DNA of 34,480 nucleotides from Lentisphaera sp. (GTDB lineage: Bacteria > Verrucomicrobiota > Lentisphaeria > Victivallales > GWF2-50-93). The position numbers were made by a program, and so were the translations under genes. Below are positions 1-5,964 of this stretch, in pieces (the stretch's first letter is position 1; every line of letters begins with the position of its first letter). The notes under the pieces are model-generated. The model made no database searches, had not been told where the DNA came from, and saw only the letters and a program-made list of their open reading frames with translations. The stretch spans positions 1 to 34,480 of the forward strand of contig DYMC01000001.1 in assembly GCA_020721745.1 (NCBI GenBank), written 5' to 3'.

Positions 1-8
1 TAAGAGGA

Positions 9-48
9 GAATAGGAAAACGACTGTAGCTGTAGCAGCTTCTGTAGCA
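9..48. repeat. Left copy of terminal inverted repeat with TGTAGC repeats
   Basis: This stretch matches the reverse complement of 34441-34480. A 27-base core at 22-48 differs from its partner (34441-34467) at one base, and the outer GAATA-GGAAAA part also matches with one small gap. The core holds three TGTAGC hexamers (24-29, 30-35, 42-47), like iterons or clustered operator sites. It lies upstream of the rightward operon, as its partner lies upstream of the leftward operon. The repeat is seen directly; a role in replication, end recognition or control of the two divergent transcripts is inference. Confidence 0.85.
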
Positions 49-50
49 AG

Positions 51-110
51 GGCCGCCCAACATCGGCTCGGCATGGGCCGAGGCCGCCCAACATCGGCTC
101 GGCATGGGCC
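51..110. repeat. Two tandem 29-bp direct repeats
   Basis: The 29 bases at 51-79 are repeated exactly at 82-110, with two bases between. Each unit is GC-rich and can fold on itself through GCCCA and TGGGC arms, and the two units can also pair with each other through CCGAG/CTCGG. The repeats follow directly on the terminal TGTAGC element. They could be a local duplication, a protein-binding site or a structured leader. Two copies are too few for a CRISPR array. Confidence 0.85.
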
Positions 111-320
111 CGAGAGGCCCTAGGATTGATTCTGGGCTCCTCAGAGCATCAGACCCTAGTCACCCTATTACCTGCTGTGCAAAACGCCTCTGGGACCTTC
201 TGGGGCCTCTGGCGGCCGGGGCCCACGCGGCTCCGCGTTCGCTCTCCGTGCCTACTCGGCTATGTACTTCCAGCAAAGTTTAACGTAGAATCTTCCAGAC
301 AACTTCCTAAAGATTCCGAA
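111..320. other. Left non-coding leader region
   Basis: No convincing gene is seen here. An open frame from a TTG at 126 runs into the first gene, but its first 65 codons look non-coding and lack a ribosome site. The stretch contains GC-rich palindromic pieces around 190-225. A possible -10 box, TAGAAT at 286-291, lies 30 bases before the first gene, but only a poor -35 (TGTACT) sits 17 bases upstream of it. A promoter here is plausible, since the first gene needs one, but is weakly supported. Confidence 0.4.
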
Positions 321-713
321 ATGAAAAAGACTGACAAGAAGCCTGACCCACAACTCATCAAGGATCTATTTGATGTTGTGAGCGCCATCCAAGCATCCAA
401 GCGCCAAGAAGTGGCAGACCAGATCATTCGATTGCAGACCTATGTAGGTTCCACAGATGACCTCTTTGTTGACCGCCGTAAAGCTGCCTGGGCGCCAGGA
501 GGCAAAGCGCGGGCTACCGTCGAGGCTCGAGCACAGAACCCAAATTGCCGCGTTACATGGCAAGGGGGCGGCTCAGTTCTTTGTACAACTGGGGAGGCGG
601 CTGAGCTTATCAAGAAGACGCCTGCTACGCTGGCTGTCTATCTCAGCAAAGGTAAAGGACGTTATGACTGCATAGTTGATGATGATAAGATCATCACAAT
701 CGAGCGGCTCTAG
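321..713 (+). CDS. Hypothetical early protein, 130 aa
   Basis: First gene of the rightward block; I do not recognise the family. The frame extends upstream to 126, but the ATG at 321 is preferred because the product then starts with a typical charged phage N-terminus (MKKTDKKPDPQ). There is no strong Shine-Dalgarno sequence before it. The protein has a helical, charged first half and a Gly-rich middle around residue 75. The C-terminal half (residues 85-125) has beta-strand-like alternation and ends in an acidic DDDK stretch. No catalytic motif, signal peptide or membrane segment is visible. It sits alone between the terminal repeats and the promoter at 721, a usual place for early host-takeover genes, but that role is only positional inference. 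Confidence 0.6.
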   Translation: MKKTDKKPDPQLIKDLFDVVSAIQASKRQEVADQIIRLQTYVGSTDDLFVDRRKAAWAPGGKARATVEARAQNPNCRVTWQGGGSVLCTTGEAAELIKKTPATLAVYLSKGKGRYDCIVDDDKIITIERL

Positions 714-720
714 TCAGCTA

Positions 721-749
721 TTTACAGTCGAAGTTGAGTGCGATAAGAT
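721..749 (+). promoter_or_regulatory. Sigma70-like promoter of the primase-helicase operon
   Basis: A -35 box TTTACA (721-726) is followed by exactly 17 bases and a -10 box TAAGAT (744-749). Transcription would start near 756-757. The same arrangement, TTTAC(A/G)-N17-TANNAT, recurs at 3039, 4301 and 11065. It matches the host vegetative promoter consensus well, so host RNA polymerase is the expected user. Confidence 0.75.
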
Positions 750-756
750 TCTAAGC

Positions 757-840
757 GTCAGACCGGCTGTGTTCCTCCTCTTTCCCTTCTGGGAATCTCC
801 GGTGGTGCAAATTCCCTCAGCAAGAATTGGTCGGTCTGAC
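757..840 (+). ncRNA. Structured leader RNA or small RNA starting at the promoter start site
   Basis: The bases GTCAGACCG (757-765) pair perfectly with CGGTCTGAC (832-840), closing a domain of 84 nt that begins at the start site predicted for the 721 promoter. Inside, GCTG (766-769) can pair with CAGC (818-821). GGGAA (791-795) can pair either with TTCCC just upstream (782-786, tetraloop TTCT) or, as GGGAAT, with ATTCCC downstream (811-816). These pairings exclude each other, as in an attenuator or riboswitch. A further stem, CGTCGC/GCGACG (869-874 / 888-893), follows before the gene at 930. No T-run terminator is seen, so a 5' leader of the primase mRNA is as likely as a free RNA. It is not a tRNA, as no T-arm or anticodon arm fits. 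Confidence 0.5.
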
Positions 841-929
841 ACCTTTCTTCATGGCTGAGCATGTGGAACGTCGCAACGCGCTGAGGGGCGACGCAAAACG
901 CACAGTTGACAACCGGAGATACATACTAA

Positions 930-3029
930 ATGGCACGGACAACCAAGAAGAAACCAGCAGTTACTAATTCAAAAGCATTCAGCCTGGGTGAAGCAAAGTT
1001 AGCCTCATCTGGCCTCACCATCGAGGATGCCAATATCCTCGGCATGACGTTCCTTAGCGGCGAGCAGACGGCCGCCCTCCACCCAGCTTTCAAGCCGCTT
1101 TGCAGTCTGCGCCTCGACTACTTCGGCATCGATGGGGAACCTCTGGCTGACTGGCCTGGGTCCAAGCCGTTCTACCGGCTGCGGTATCTCGAGACAGGCG
1201 CTGACTTCGCCTCACTGGCTAACAAGAAACCGCTACGCTACGCGCAGGAGCCCAACACAGCTCCTGTTGCCTATTTCCCAGCCAACCAAGCATGGGCTGA
1301 GTTGGTTGAGGACGTCGATCGGCCACTGATCATCACAGAAGGCGAGCTGAAGTCGGCCAAGGCCTGCAAGGAGGGGTTCCCCACCATCGGTATCGGTGGA
1401 GTTTATAATTGGCGCAGCCGCAAGCTGGGTCTTGACTGGCTTCCCAGCCTCGAGCCTGTTCGGTGGGTGAAGCGCAACGTCTACATCTGCTTCGACTCGG
1501 ATTACACCACCAACCCCATGGTCTGCGCGGCTTTGCATGAGCTGGCTGAGGAGCTTCATCGCCGAGGTGCCTTCGCCCACATTGTCTCGCTGCCCGCCCT
1601 TGAGGGTCTGGAGAAGGTCGGCTTGGATGACTTCCTCGTGCACGCCGGGCCGACTGCCAACCAGATGTTCCGGAACCTGCTGGCTGAGGCTGAGCCCCTG
1701 GGGCTGACTCGTCCCCTCTGGGCGCTCAATCAGAAGTACGTCTACGTGCAGAACCCGGGTCTGATCATTGACCAGCAGACGGCCTTCAAGTCAACGCCCA
1801 ACGCTTTCACCGGCCACCTTGAAGCCACCCGCAACTACCAGGAGCGGAAGCTCAAGGCCGACGGTTCAGTGAGCTTCACTACCGTGCCAGCCGCCCAGGC
1901 TTGGCTCCGCTGGCCGTTGCGTACTGAGGTGGCTAAACTCACCTACCAACCAGGCCGCGACAAGTTCATCGATGGCCCGCTACCGATGTACAACATCTGG
2001 CCGGGTTGGGGTGTTGAGCCAGTTAAGGGCGACGTCAGCTTGTTCTTGCAGCTCGTTGACCACATCTTCACCGGTGCCGAACCTAAAGCCAAGGACTGGT
2101 TTCTCAAGTGGTGCGCGTACCCGCTGCAGCACCCAGGCGTCAAGCTGTTCAGCTCGGTCGTCATCCACGGCATCAAGCACGGCACTGGTAAGTCGCTGAT
2201 CGGCTACACCTTGGGTAGGATTTATGGCCAGAACTTCACCGAGATCAGCCAGATGGACCTGCACAGCAGCTTCAACGAGTGGGCTGAGGGCCGTCAGTTT
2301 GTTATGGGCGACGACGTGACCGGATCGAACAAGCGGCAAGATGCTGACTTCCTCAAGAAGCTCATCACCCAGCGCGATCTCCGTGTCAACGGTAAGTATG
2401 TCCCAACCTACGTGGTGCCTGACTGCATCAACTACTTCTTTACGGCCAACCACCCGGACTCGTTTTTCCTTGAAGACGATGACCGGCGGTTCTTCATCCA
2501 TGAGGTGCAGGTAGGGCCGATGGACGAAGCGTTCTACATGGAGTACGACCTCTGGTTGGACACCGGAGGATCGGCTGCCGTGTTCGACTACCTGCTGAAC
2601 CTGGACCTCGGCGACTTCAACCCAGCAGCCCCGGCCTTCAAGACCATGGCCAAGGAGCGCATGATCGCGAACATGCAGTCTGATCTGGCCGGCTGGGTGC
2701 GAAGCCTCATGGCGTCTCCTGACTTTGTTCTGCGTGTCGGCGACGTTGTGGTTGGCAAGGACCTGTTCACGTCGAAGGAGCTGCTGCAGTTCTACGACCC
2801 GACCGGCAAGACGGGTACGACCGCCAACGGTCTTGGTCGCGAGCTGGCTAGGGCCGGGGTTCGTCAAATCTGCGGTGGCAAGCCGGTGCGGCTTCACGAT
2901 GGATCGCAAGGCCGGTACTACGCGGTGCGCAACGCGGACCAGTGGTTGACGGCGACTCCGCAAGCTGCTGTGAAGCACCTCGATGACTGGATGAAGAAAC
3001 AAAGCGGCTCGAAAGGCTCAAAATATTGA
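930..3029 (+). CDS. Primase-helicase (TOPRIM plus SF3-like ATPase)
   Basis: This is a 699-aa replication protein that should both make primers and unwind DNA at the phage fork. The N-terminal third holds a TOPRIM-like domain of the DUF3854 type, with IITEGELKSA near residue 134 and the acidic motif FDSD near residue 190. The C-terminal half is a superfamily 3 or D5-like ATPase: a P-loop GIKHGTGKS at residues 414-422 (Lys421), a Walker B-like FVMGDD shortly after, and a sensor region with TANHPD and DDDRRFF. The start is the ATG at 930, with GGAG about 12 bases upstream. It is the first gene after the structured leader and is followed by a separate promoter. The family assignment is firm. The primase activity is inferred from the TOPRIM fold. 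Confidence 0.85.
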   Translation: MARTTKKKPAVTNSKAFSLGEAKLASSGLTIEDANILGMTFLSGEQTAALHPAFKPLCSLRLDYFGIDGEPLADWPGSKPFYRLRYLETGADFASLANKKPLRYAQEPNTAPVAYFPANQAWAELVEDVDRPLIITEGELKSAKACKEGFPTIGIGGVYNWRSRKLGLDWLPSLEPVRWVKRNVYICFDSDYTTNPMVCAALHELAEELHRRGAFAHIVSLPALEGLEKVGLDDFLVHAGPTANQMFRNLLAEAEPLGLTRPLWALNQKYVYVQNPGLIIDQQTAFKSTPNAFTGHLEATRNYQERKLKADGSVSFTTVPAAQAWLRWPLRTEVAKLTYQPGRDKFIDGPLPMYNIWPGWGVEPVKGDVSLFLQLVDHIFTGAEPKAKDWFLKWCAYPLQHPGVKLFSSVVIHGIKHGTGKSLIGYTLGRIYGQNFTEISQMDLHSSFNEWAEGRQFVMGDDVTGSNKRQDADFLKKLITQRDLRVNGKYVPTYVVPDCINYFFTANHPDSFFLEDDDRRFFIHEVQVGPMDEAFYMEYDLWLDTGGSAAVFDYLLNLDLGDFNPAAPAFKTMAKERMIANMQSDLAGWVRSLMASPDFVLRVGDVVVGKDLFTSKELLQFYDPTGKTGTTANGLGRELARAGVRQICGGKPVRLHDGSQGRYYAVRNADQWLTATPQAAVKHLDDWMKKQSGSKGSKY

Positions 3030-3038
3030 AACCACATG

Positions 3039-3067
3039 TTTACGACGGCGGTCCCGCGGCGTAAAAT
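3039..3067 (+). promoter_or_regulatory. Sigma70-like promoter of the 68-aa protein gene
   Basis: A -35 box TTTACG (3039-3044), 17 bases, then a -10 box TAAAAT (3062-3067). Transcription should begin near 3074, and a small hairpin (GGGA 3079-3082 with TCCC 3087-3090) would lie close to the 5' end. Together with the terminator at 3347 it makes the following gene a self-contained unit. Confidence 0.65.
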
Positions 3068-3122
3068 GCAATTACTGAGGGAACCGTCCCAAAGCTTTCA
3101 TCAACCACCTGGAGTGAATATC

Positions 3123-3329
3123 ATGAACGCAAAAGAAGTGAAAGCCGCCCTGGCCGACGAAGCTGTGCAGGCCGCGATCGAAAAGGAAGTGGCCAAGGCC
3201 GTCAAGGCCGAGACCAAGCGTTGCTTGGCAGTGGTCAAGGGCACCAAGCTGCCGGAAGACAAGGCCGCAGCCAAGGCTGTGAAAGAAGCGCTGAAGAGCG
3301 TGACCGCCGGCATCAAGGAAGCTGCGTAA
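3123..3329 (+). CDS. Small Ala/Lys-rich protein, 68 aa
   Basis: Unknown function. The ATG at 3123 is chosen because GGAG lies about 9 bases before it; the open frame also extends upstream to 3036, but that part overlaps the promoter. The product is almost wholly helical and rich in Ala, Lys and Glu, with heptad-like spacing (KAVKAETK, KAAAKAVKEALK), one Cys, and no membrane segment. Such composition fits a small coiled-coil or nucleoid-type protein, but no family is recognised. It has its own promoter (3039) and a terminator directly after it, so it may be expressed at a high level independently of its neighbours. Confidence 0.75.
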   Translation: MNAKEVKAALADEAVQAAIEKEVAKAVKAETKRCLAVVKGTKLPEDKAAAKAVKEALKSVTAGIKEAA

Positions 3330-3346
3330 GCAGCCTCTGCCCAGTG

Positions 3347-3384
3347 AGGCGCCAAGGAGCTCAGTTCAAAGGCGCCTTTCTTTT
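3347..3384 (+). terminator. Probable intrinsic terminator after the 68-aa gene
   Basis: AGGCGCC (3347-3353) pairs with GGCGCCT (3371-3377), followed by TTCTTTT. The loop is 17 bases, longer than usual, and the right arm lies in the self-complementary AAAGGCGCCTTT (3368-3379). The next gene begins 28 bases downstream with its own ribosome site, so read-through probably supplies it. Confidence 0.6.
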
Positions 3385-3411
3385 CACCTCAATGTAAATA
3401 AGGAGTTTATC

Positions 3412-3627
3412 ATGCGTTGCTACCTCGTAACAGGCCCTGGTGCCAAGCGCTACGCTGCCACGAATGCCGACGCCCGCACTACCCGCAATGCACTGGTCGA
3501 GCAGCTGGGCTGCAAGAAGAAGGACGTCAAGATTGAGCAGACCGACATCCCGGTTGCCAAGGCCGACCTGCTCGAGTTCATCAACATCTTGTGCGCCGAA
3601 ACCGACGTGAAGGACGCGGAAGAATGA
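3412..3627 (+). CDS. Hypothetical protein, 71 aa
   Basis: Small protein of unknown function starting at the ATG at 3412 behind a good AAGGAG site. The sequence opens with a beta-strand (RCYLVTGPGAKRYAAT) and continues as alternating helices and strands, ending in an acidic tail. The Lys-rich centre (CKKKDVK) could be a nucleic-acid contact, but this is a guess. Its stop codon overlaps the ATG of the DUF3310 gene (ATGA), so the two are translationally coupled. Confidence 0.75.
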   Translation: MRCYLVTGPGAKRYAATNADARTTRNALVEQLGCKKKDVKIEQTDIPVAKADLLEFINILCAETDVKDAEE

Positions 3628-3875
3628 GCCAAGTCCGTCTGAAGGACATGGTCAACCACCCGCCGCACTACGCTGAGACCGACAACGGGGTCGAGTGCAT
3701 CGACGCCATCCGCGCTGCCCTGGGCCGGGAGCAGTTCATCGGTTTTCTGCGTGGCCAGGTCATCAAGTACCAGTGGCGCCTGGGCAAGAAGGACAGCGCG
3801 GTCGAGGACAACCGCAAGGCCATCTGGTACGCCAACAAGCTTGACGAGGTGCTCAGCAATGAACTGGAGGCGTGA
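3624..3875 (+). CDS. DUF3310 family protein, 83 aa
   Basis: The N-terminal motif VNHPPHY (about residues 10-16), followed by a helical body with GFLRGQVIKYQWRLGKKD, is the signature of the DUF3310 family. These are small phage proteins, sometimes labelled nucleotide kinase-like without firm proof. The chosen start at 3624 overlaps the preceding stop codon in ATGA, which fits coupled translation; longer versions of the frame lack a ribosome site. The gene lies in the early cluster near replication genes, as in many other phages. Family assignment is confident, function unknown. Confidence 0.85.
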   Translation: MSQVRLKDMVNHPPHYAETDNGVECIDAIRAALGREQFIGFLRGQVIKYQWRLGKKDSAVEDNRKAIWYANKLDEVLSNELEA

Positions 3876-3881
3876 TCATTT

Positions 3882-4163
3882 ATGAGCAAGGCGTTCACGG
3901 CTTTAGGCTTGCCTGAGACCGCGACGCCTGACGAAGTCAAGGCGAAGTGGCGCGAGCTGGTCATGGTGAACCACCCCGATCGCGGAGGGAATCCTTGCGA
4001 CTTCAACGAGATTCGCAAGGCCTACAAGATCGCCATGGAGGAAGCCTCGGCACCCAAGGCGTGCCCTCAGTGCAACGGAACCGGCAAGATCAAGCAAAGC
4101 CGTGGGTTCAGCTCGATCGACATGCCCTGCATGGCCTGCGGAGGAACCGGGCATGTTCAATAG
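3882..4163 (+). CDS. Small DnaJ-like protein with one zinc-finger motif
   Basis: This 93-aa protein combines a short J-domain with a zinc-binding end. The J-domain shows the invariant HPD triplet at residues 31-33 followed by RGG and a helix with EIRKAYK. The C-terminal part has CPQCNGTGK (Cys61, Cys64) and CMACGGTG (Cys83, Cys86), matching half of the DnaJ cysteine-rich domain. No C-terminal client-binding domains are present, so it may recruit the host DnaK rather than act as a full co-chaperone; this is inference. GGAGG lies a little far (about 12 bases) before the ATG. Its 3' end overlaps the next gene. Confidence 0.85.
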   Translation: MSKAFTALGLPETATPDEVKAKWRELVMVNHPDRGGNPCDFNEIRKAYKIAMEEASAPKACPQCNGTGKIKQSRGFSSIDMPCMACGGTGHVQ

Positions 4164-4293
4164 CCCTCGCCGCTACCATGTCGTGCCGGTCAACGACCTG
4201 AGCGAGCACGAGCTTACACTCGAGTGCTGGTGTAAGCCAATGCCAAATGAGGAGCACGACAGCGATGCTGGTCGGTTGATCGCGGTCGAATAA
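4153..4293 (+). CDS. Small conserved phage protein, 46 aa
   Basis: The ATG at 4153 lies inside the end of the DnaJ-like gene (11-base overlap). The product has the pattern VVPVNDLSEHE, followed by a Cys-x-Cys and an acidic end, seen in many small phage proteins of unknown function. Internal sequence is the only support for the start; the overlap suggests re-initiation after the upstream stop. It is the last gene before the promoter at 4301. Confidence 0.65.
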   Translation: MFNSPRRYHVVPVNDLSEHELTLECWCKPMPNEEHDSDAGRLIAVE

Positions 4294-4300
4294 TTAGTTA

Positions 4301-4329
4301 TTTACAACCAGGCCGGTCTGAGATACGAT
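4301..4329 (+). promoter_or_regulatory. Sigma70-like promoter of the 4361-5665 unit
   Basis: TTTACA (4301-4306), a 17-base spacer and TACGAT (4324-4329). Transcription should begin near 4336, about 25 bases before the ATG at 4361. The short leader ends in CTTGCTGAGGA, also found in front of the gene at 11137, so the two leaders are related. Confidence 0.7.
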
Positions 4330-4360
4330 TGGCCTACCTTAAACTTGCTGAGGAGCTATC

Positions 4361-4762
4361 ATGAGCGAAGTCGAGAACCCCAAGTACAAATTCCCCAAGG
4401 CCATGGGCGCTTGCGCCGACCGTCTGTACCAGCTGCGCCAAAAGCGACTGGAGATGCAGAAGGAGGTTGACAAGGTCGCGGCTGAGGAGTCTGCTCTCAA
4501 GGAGCACATCATCAACACGCTGCCTAAGTCTGAGGCCTCTGGCGTGGCTGGCAAGCTGGCCCGCGTGACGGTCGTGACCAAGCAGATCCCGCAGGTCAAG
4601 GACTGGGGCGCCTTCTACGAGTATGTCAAGAAGACCGGCCAGTTCGACCTCATGCAGCGTCGCATCACTGATGCTGCCATCAAGGAGCGTTGGGAAGCTG
4701 GCGAGGAGGTGCCGGGTGTCGAGCGCTTCAACGCCGTGTCCATCAGCATCAACAAGGTGTAG
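4361..4762 (+). CDS. Hypothetical coiled-coil protein, 133 aa
   Basis: Function not recognised. The start is well supported by GAGGAG before the ATG. Residues 18-52 form a long charged helix (LYQLRQKRLEMQKEVDKV and onward) of coiled-coil character. This is followed by a compact alpha/beta region with GKLARVTVVTK and a C-terminal helix-strand segment. The arrangement recalls small phage proteins encoded next to single-stranded-DNA-binding or recombination proteins, such as Gam-like nuclease inhibitors, but I see no diagnostic motif. It heads a two-gene unit with the 272-aa protein and ends before the terminator at 5684. Confidence 0.7.
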   Translation: MSEVENPKYKFPKAMGACADRLYQLRQKRLEMQKEVDKVAAEESALKEHIINTLPKSEASGVAGKLARVTVVTKQIPQVKDWGAFYEYVKKTGQFDLMQRRITDAAIKERWEAGEEVPGVERFNAVSISINKV

Positions 4763-4846
4763 CTCAACCCAGCTGCTTGAGGGCGCGGCCTCAGGCGGTT
4801 GGTTCTTCAACCCCGCGAACGTGTAACTAGTTAGGAGTTCCTAATC

Positions 4847-5665
4847 ATGGCAACAACCAAAAAAGCAACGGCATCCGAATCCACCGCCCTAGTCAAGTGG
4901 GACGAAGAACTGGCCAAGCAGGCCGATATTGCGGCTGGCATGGAAGCCAACACTGGCGGCGGTCAGTTCTTCAGCCTGAAGGGCGGCGTCCTCTCCTGGC
5001 AAGACGCCCCGCTGCCGAACAACCAGATGGCAGTCGTCATCCTGGATAGCATCTTCGAGACCACCTACTACAAAGGCAAGTACGACCCCGACGCCCCTCA
5101 GAGCCCGACGGCATTCGCCTTCGGCCGCGATGAGAAGACGATGACCTGGCACGAGAACTCCGATCCTGAGTTCGCCGGCAAGCTGTGCATCGAGTCGGAC
5201 GTCTGCCAGTGGGGCTCGGCCGATATTGGTCGCGGCAAGGCAGCTCGTGAGACGCGCCGTCTGGCGATGATCCCGGCTGGCTCGTTCAATCAGGCTGGCA
5301 AATTCGAGCTGTTTGAGGAAGAGGAGCACTTCGCCTCGACTGCGATCGGCTTCATGAAGCTGCCCGTCACTTCGGTCAAGGGCTACGCCAGCTTTGTCAA
5401 GCAGGTGGCTGGTGCTCTGCGTCGGCCACCCTTCGGCATCGTCACCAAGGTCAAGGTCGTTCCCGATCCGAAGACCCAGTTCAAGGTCGTCTTCGAGCCG
5501 ATCATGAACATCCCTGACGAGCTGATGGGCGTCATCATGCAGCGTCACGAGGAGGCGAAGGCCACCATCGAATTCCCGTACCAGCCAGCTGACGAGGAGA
5601 AGGCACCTCCTCCGAAGCGCGGCAGCCGCGCAGCAGCTATGCCTGCTCGCGGTCGCAAGTACTGA
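4847..5665 (+). CDS. Putative DNA-binding replication protein, 272 aa
   Basis: Conserved-looking phage protein without a clear catalytic motif. The N-terminus is basic (ATTKKATA), the centre is beta-rich (FFSLKGGVLSWQDA, MAVVILDSIFETTYYKGKY), and the C-terminal 30 residues are Lys/Pro/Arg-rich (KAPPPKRGSRAAAMPARGR). Its place in a short unit with its own promoter and a strong terminator, just before the DNA polymerase operon, is where many phages carry a single-stranded-DNA-binding protein. I infer that role at low confidence. The basic tail differs from the acidic tails of most SSBs, which argues for caution. The start is behind TTAGGAG. Confidence 0.5.
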   Translation: MATTKKATASESTALVKWDEELAKQADIAAGMEANTGGGQFFSLKGGVLSWQDAPLPNNQMAVVILDSIFETTYYKGKYDPDAPQSPTAFAFGRDEKTMTWHENSDPEFAGKLCIESDVCQWGSADIGRGKAARETRRLAMIPAGSFNQAGKFELFEEEEHFASTAIGFMKLPVTSVKGYASFVKQVAGALRRPPFGIVTKVKVVPDPKTQFKVVFEPIMNIPDELMGVIMQRHEEAKATIEFPYQPADEEKAPPPKRGSRAAAMPARGRKY

Positions 5666-5683
5666 TTGCAGTAGCCGCCTTTG

Positions 5684-5733
5684 CCCGGCAGGTCTGACGG
5701 TAACCTCCTCCCGCCAGACCTGCCGGGTCTTTT
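5684..5733 (+). terminator. Strong rho-independent terminator
   Basis: CCCGGCAGGTCTG (5684-5696) and CAGACCTGCCGGG (5715-5727) form a perfect 13-bp stem followed by TCTTTT (5728-5733). It closes the 4361-5665 unit. No promoter was seen between it and the ATG at 5752, so the polymerase operon may depend on read-through, antitermination or an unrecognised promoter. Confidence 0.9.
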
Positions 5734-5751
5734 GACACAGGAGCAACAGCT

Positions 5752-5964
5752 ATGAAGAAGAAGCCGGTGAACAACCCAGCCTTGCAGTCTTGGCTAGCAC
5801 TGAACGATGCGCTTCGTGAGGCTGGTGAACCGGTCTGCGAGGCGTTGTTGAAAGAGGAGCTGGAGGGGCGCAGGCGCAAGCAGTTCATCAAGCGGATTCA
5901 CAGCAGATTCAACAAAGTCCGCGCCGATCGTGAGCGCGCCGAGCTCGAGGCCAAGGCATCATGA
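5752..5964 (+). CDS. Hypothetical basic helical protein, 70 aa
   Basis: Small, highly charged, entirely helical protein (net basic, with GRRRKQFIKRIHSRFNKVRADRER at its centre) of unknown function. The start has AGGAG about 9 bases upstream. Its stop overlaps the ATG of the DNA polymerase gene (ATGA), indicating coupled translation. A role as a polymerase accessory or nucleic-acid-binding factor is suggested only by this coupling and its charge. Confidence 0.75.
   Translation: MKKKPVNNPALQSWLALNDALREAGEPVCEALLKEELEGRRRKQFIKRIHSRFNKVRADRERAELEAKAS

Noticed and set aside
51..110. CRISPR-like direct repeats
   Set aside because: Only two copies with a two-base gap, no spacers and no cas genes.
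757..840. Resemblance of GGGAA...GGTGCAAATTCC in the leader to the core of cobalamin riboswitches
   Set aside because: The conserved CCGC-ACTGT segment and the B12 box are not found, and the downstream gene is a primase-helicase. A covariance-model search would settle it; I do not claim a cobalamin riboswitch.
757..840. tRNA-like domain of 84 nt with a paired end
   Set aside because: The outer stem is nine pairs, there is no T-arm consensus, no D-arm and no identifiable anticodon loop.
900..929. Second promoter just before the primase gene (TTGACA at 906)
   Set aside because: The nearest -10-like sequence is only about 13-15 bases away and overlaps the start codon, so the spacing is wrong.
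1980..3002. Minus-strand open frame of 340 codons
   Set aside because: It is a shadow of the primase-helicase gene in high-GC sequence.
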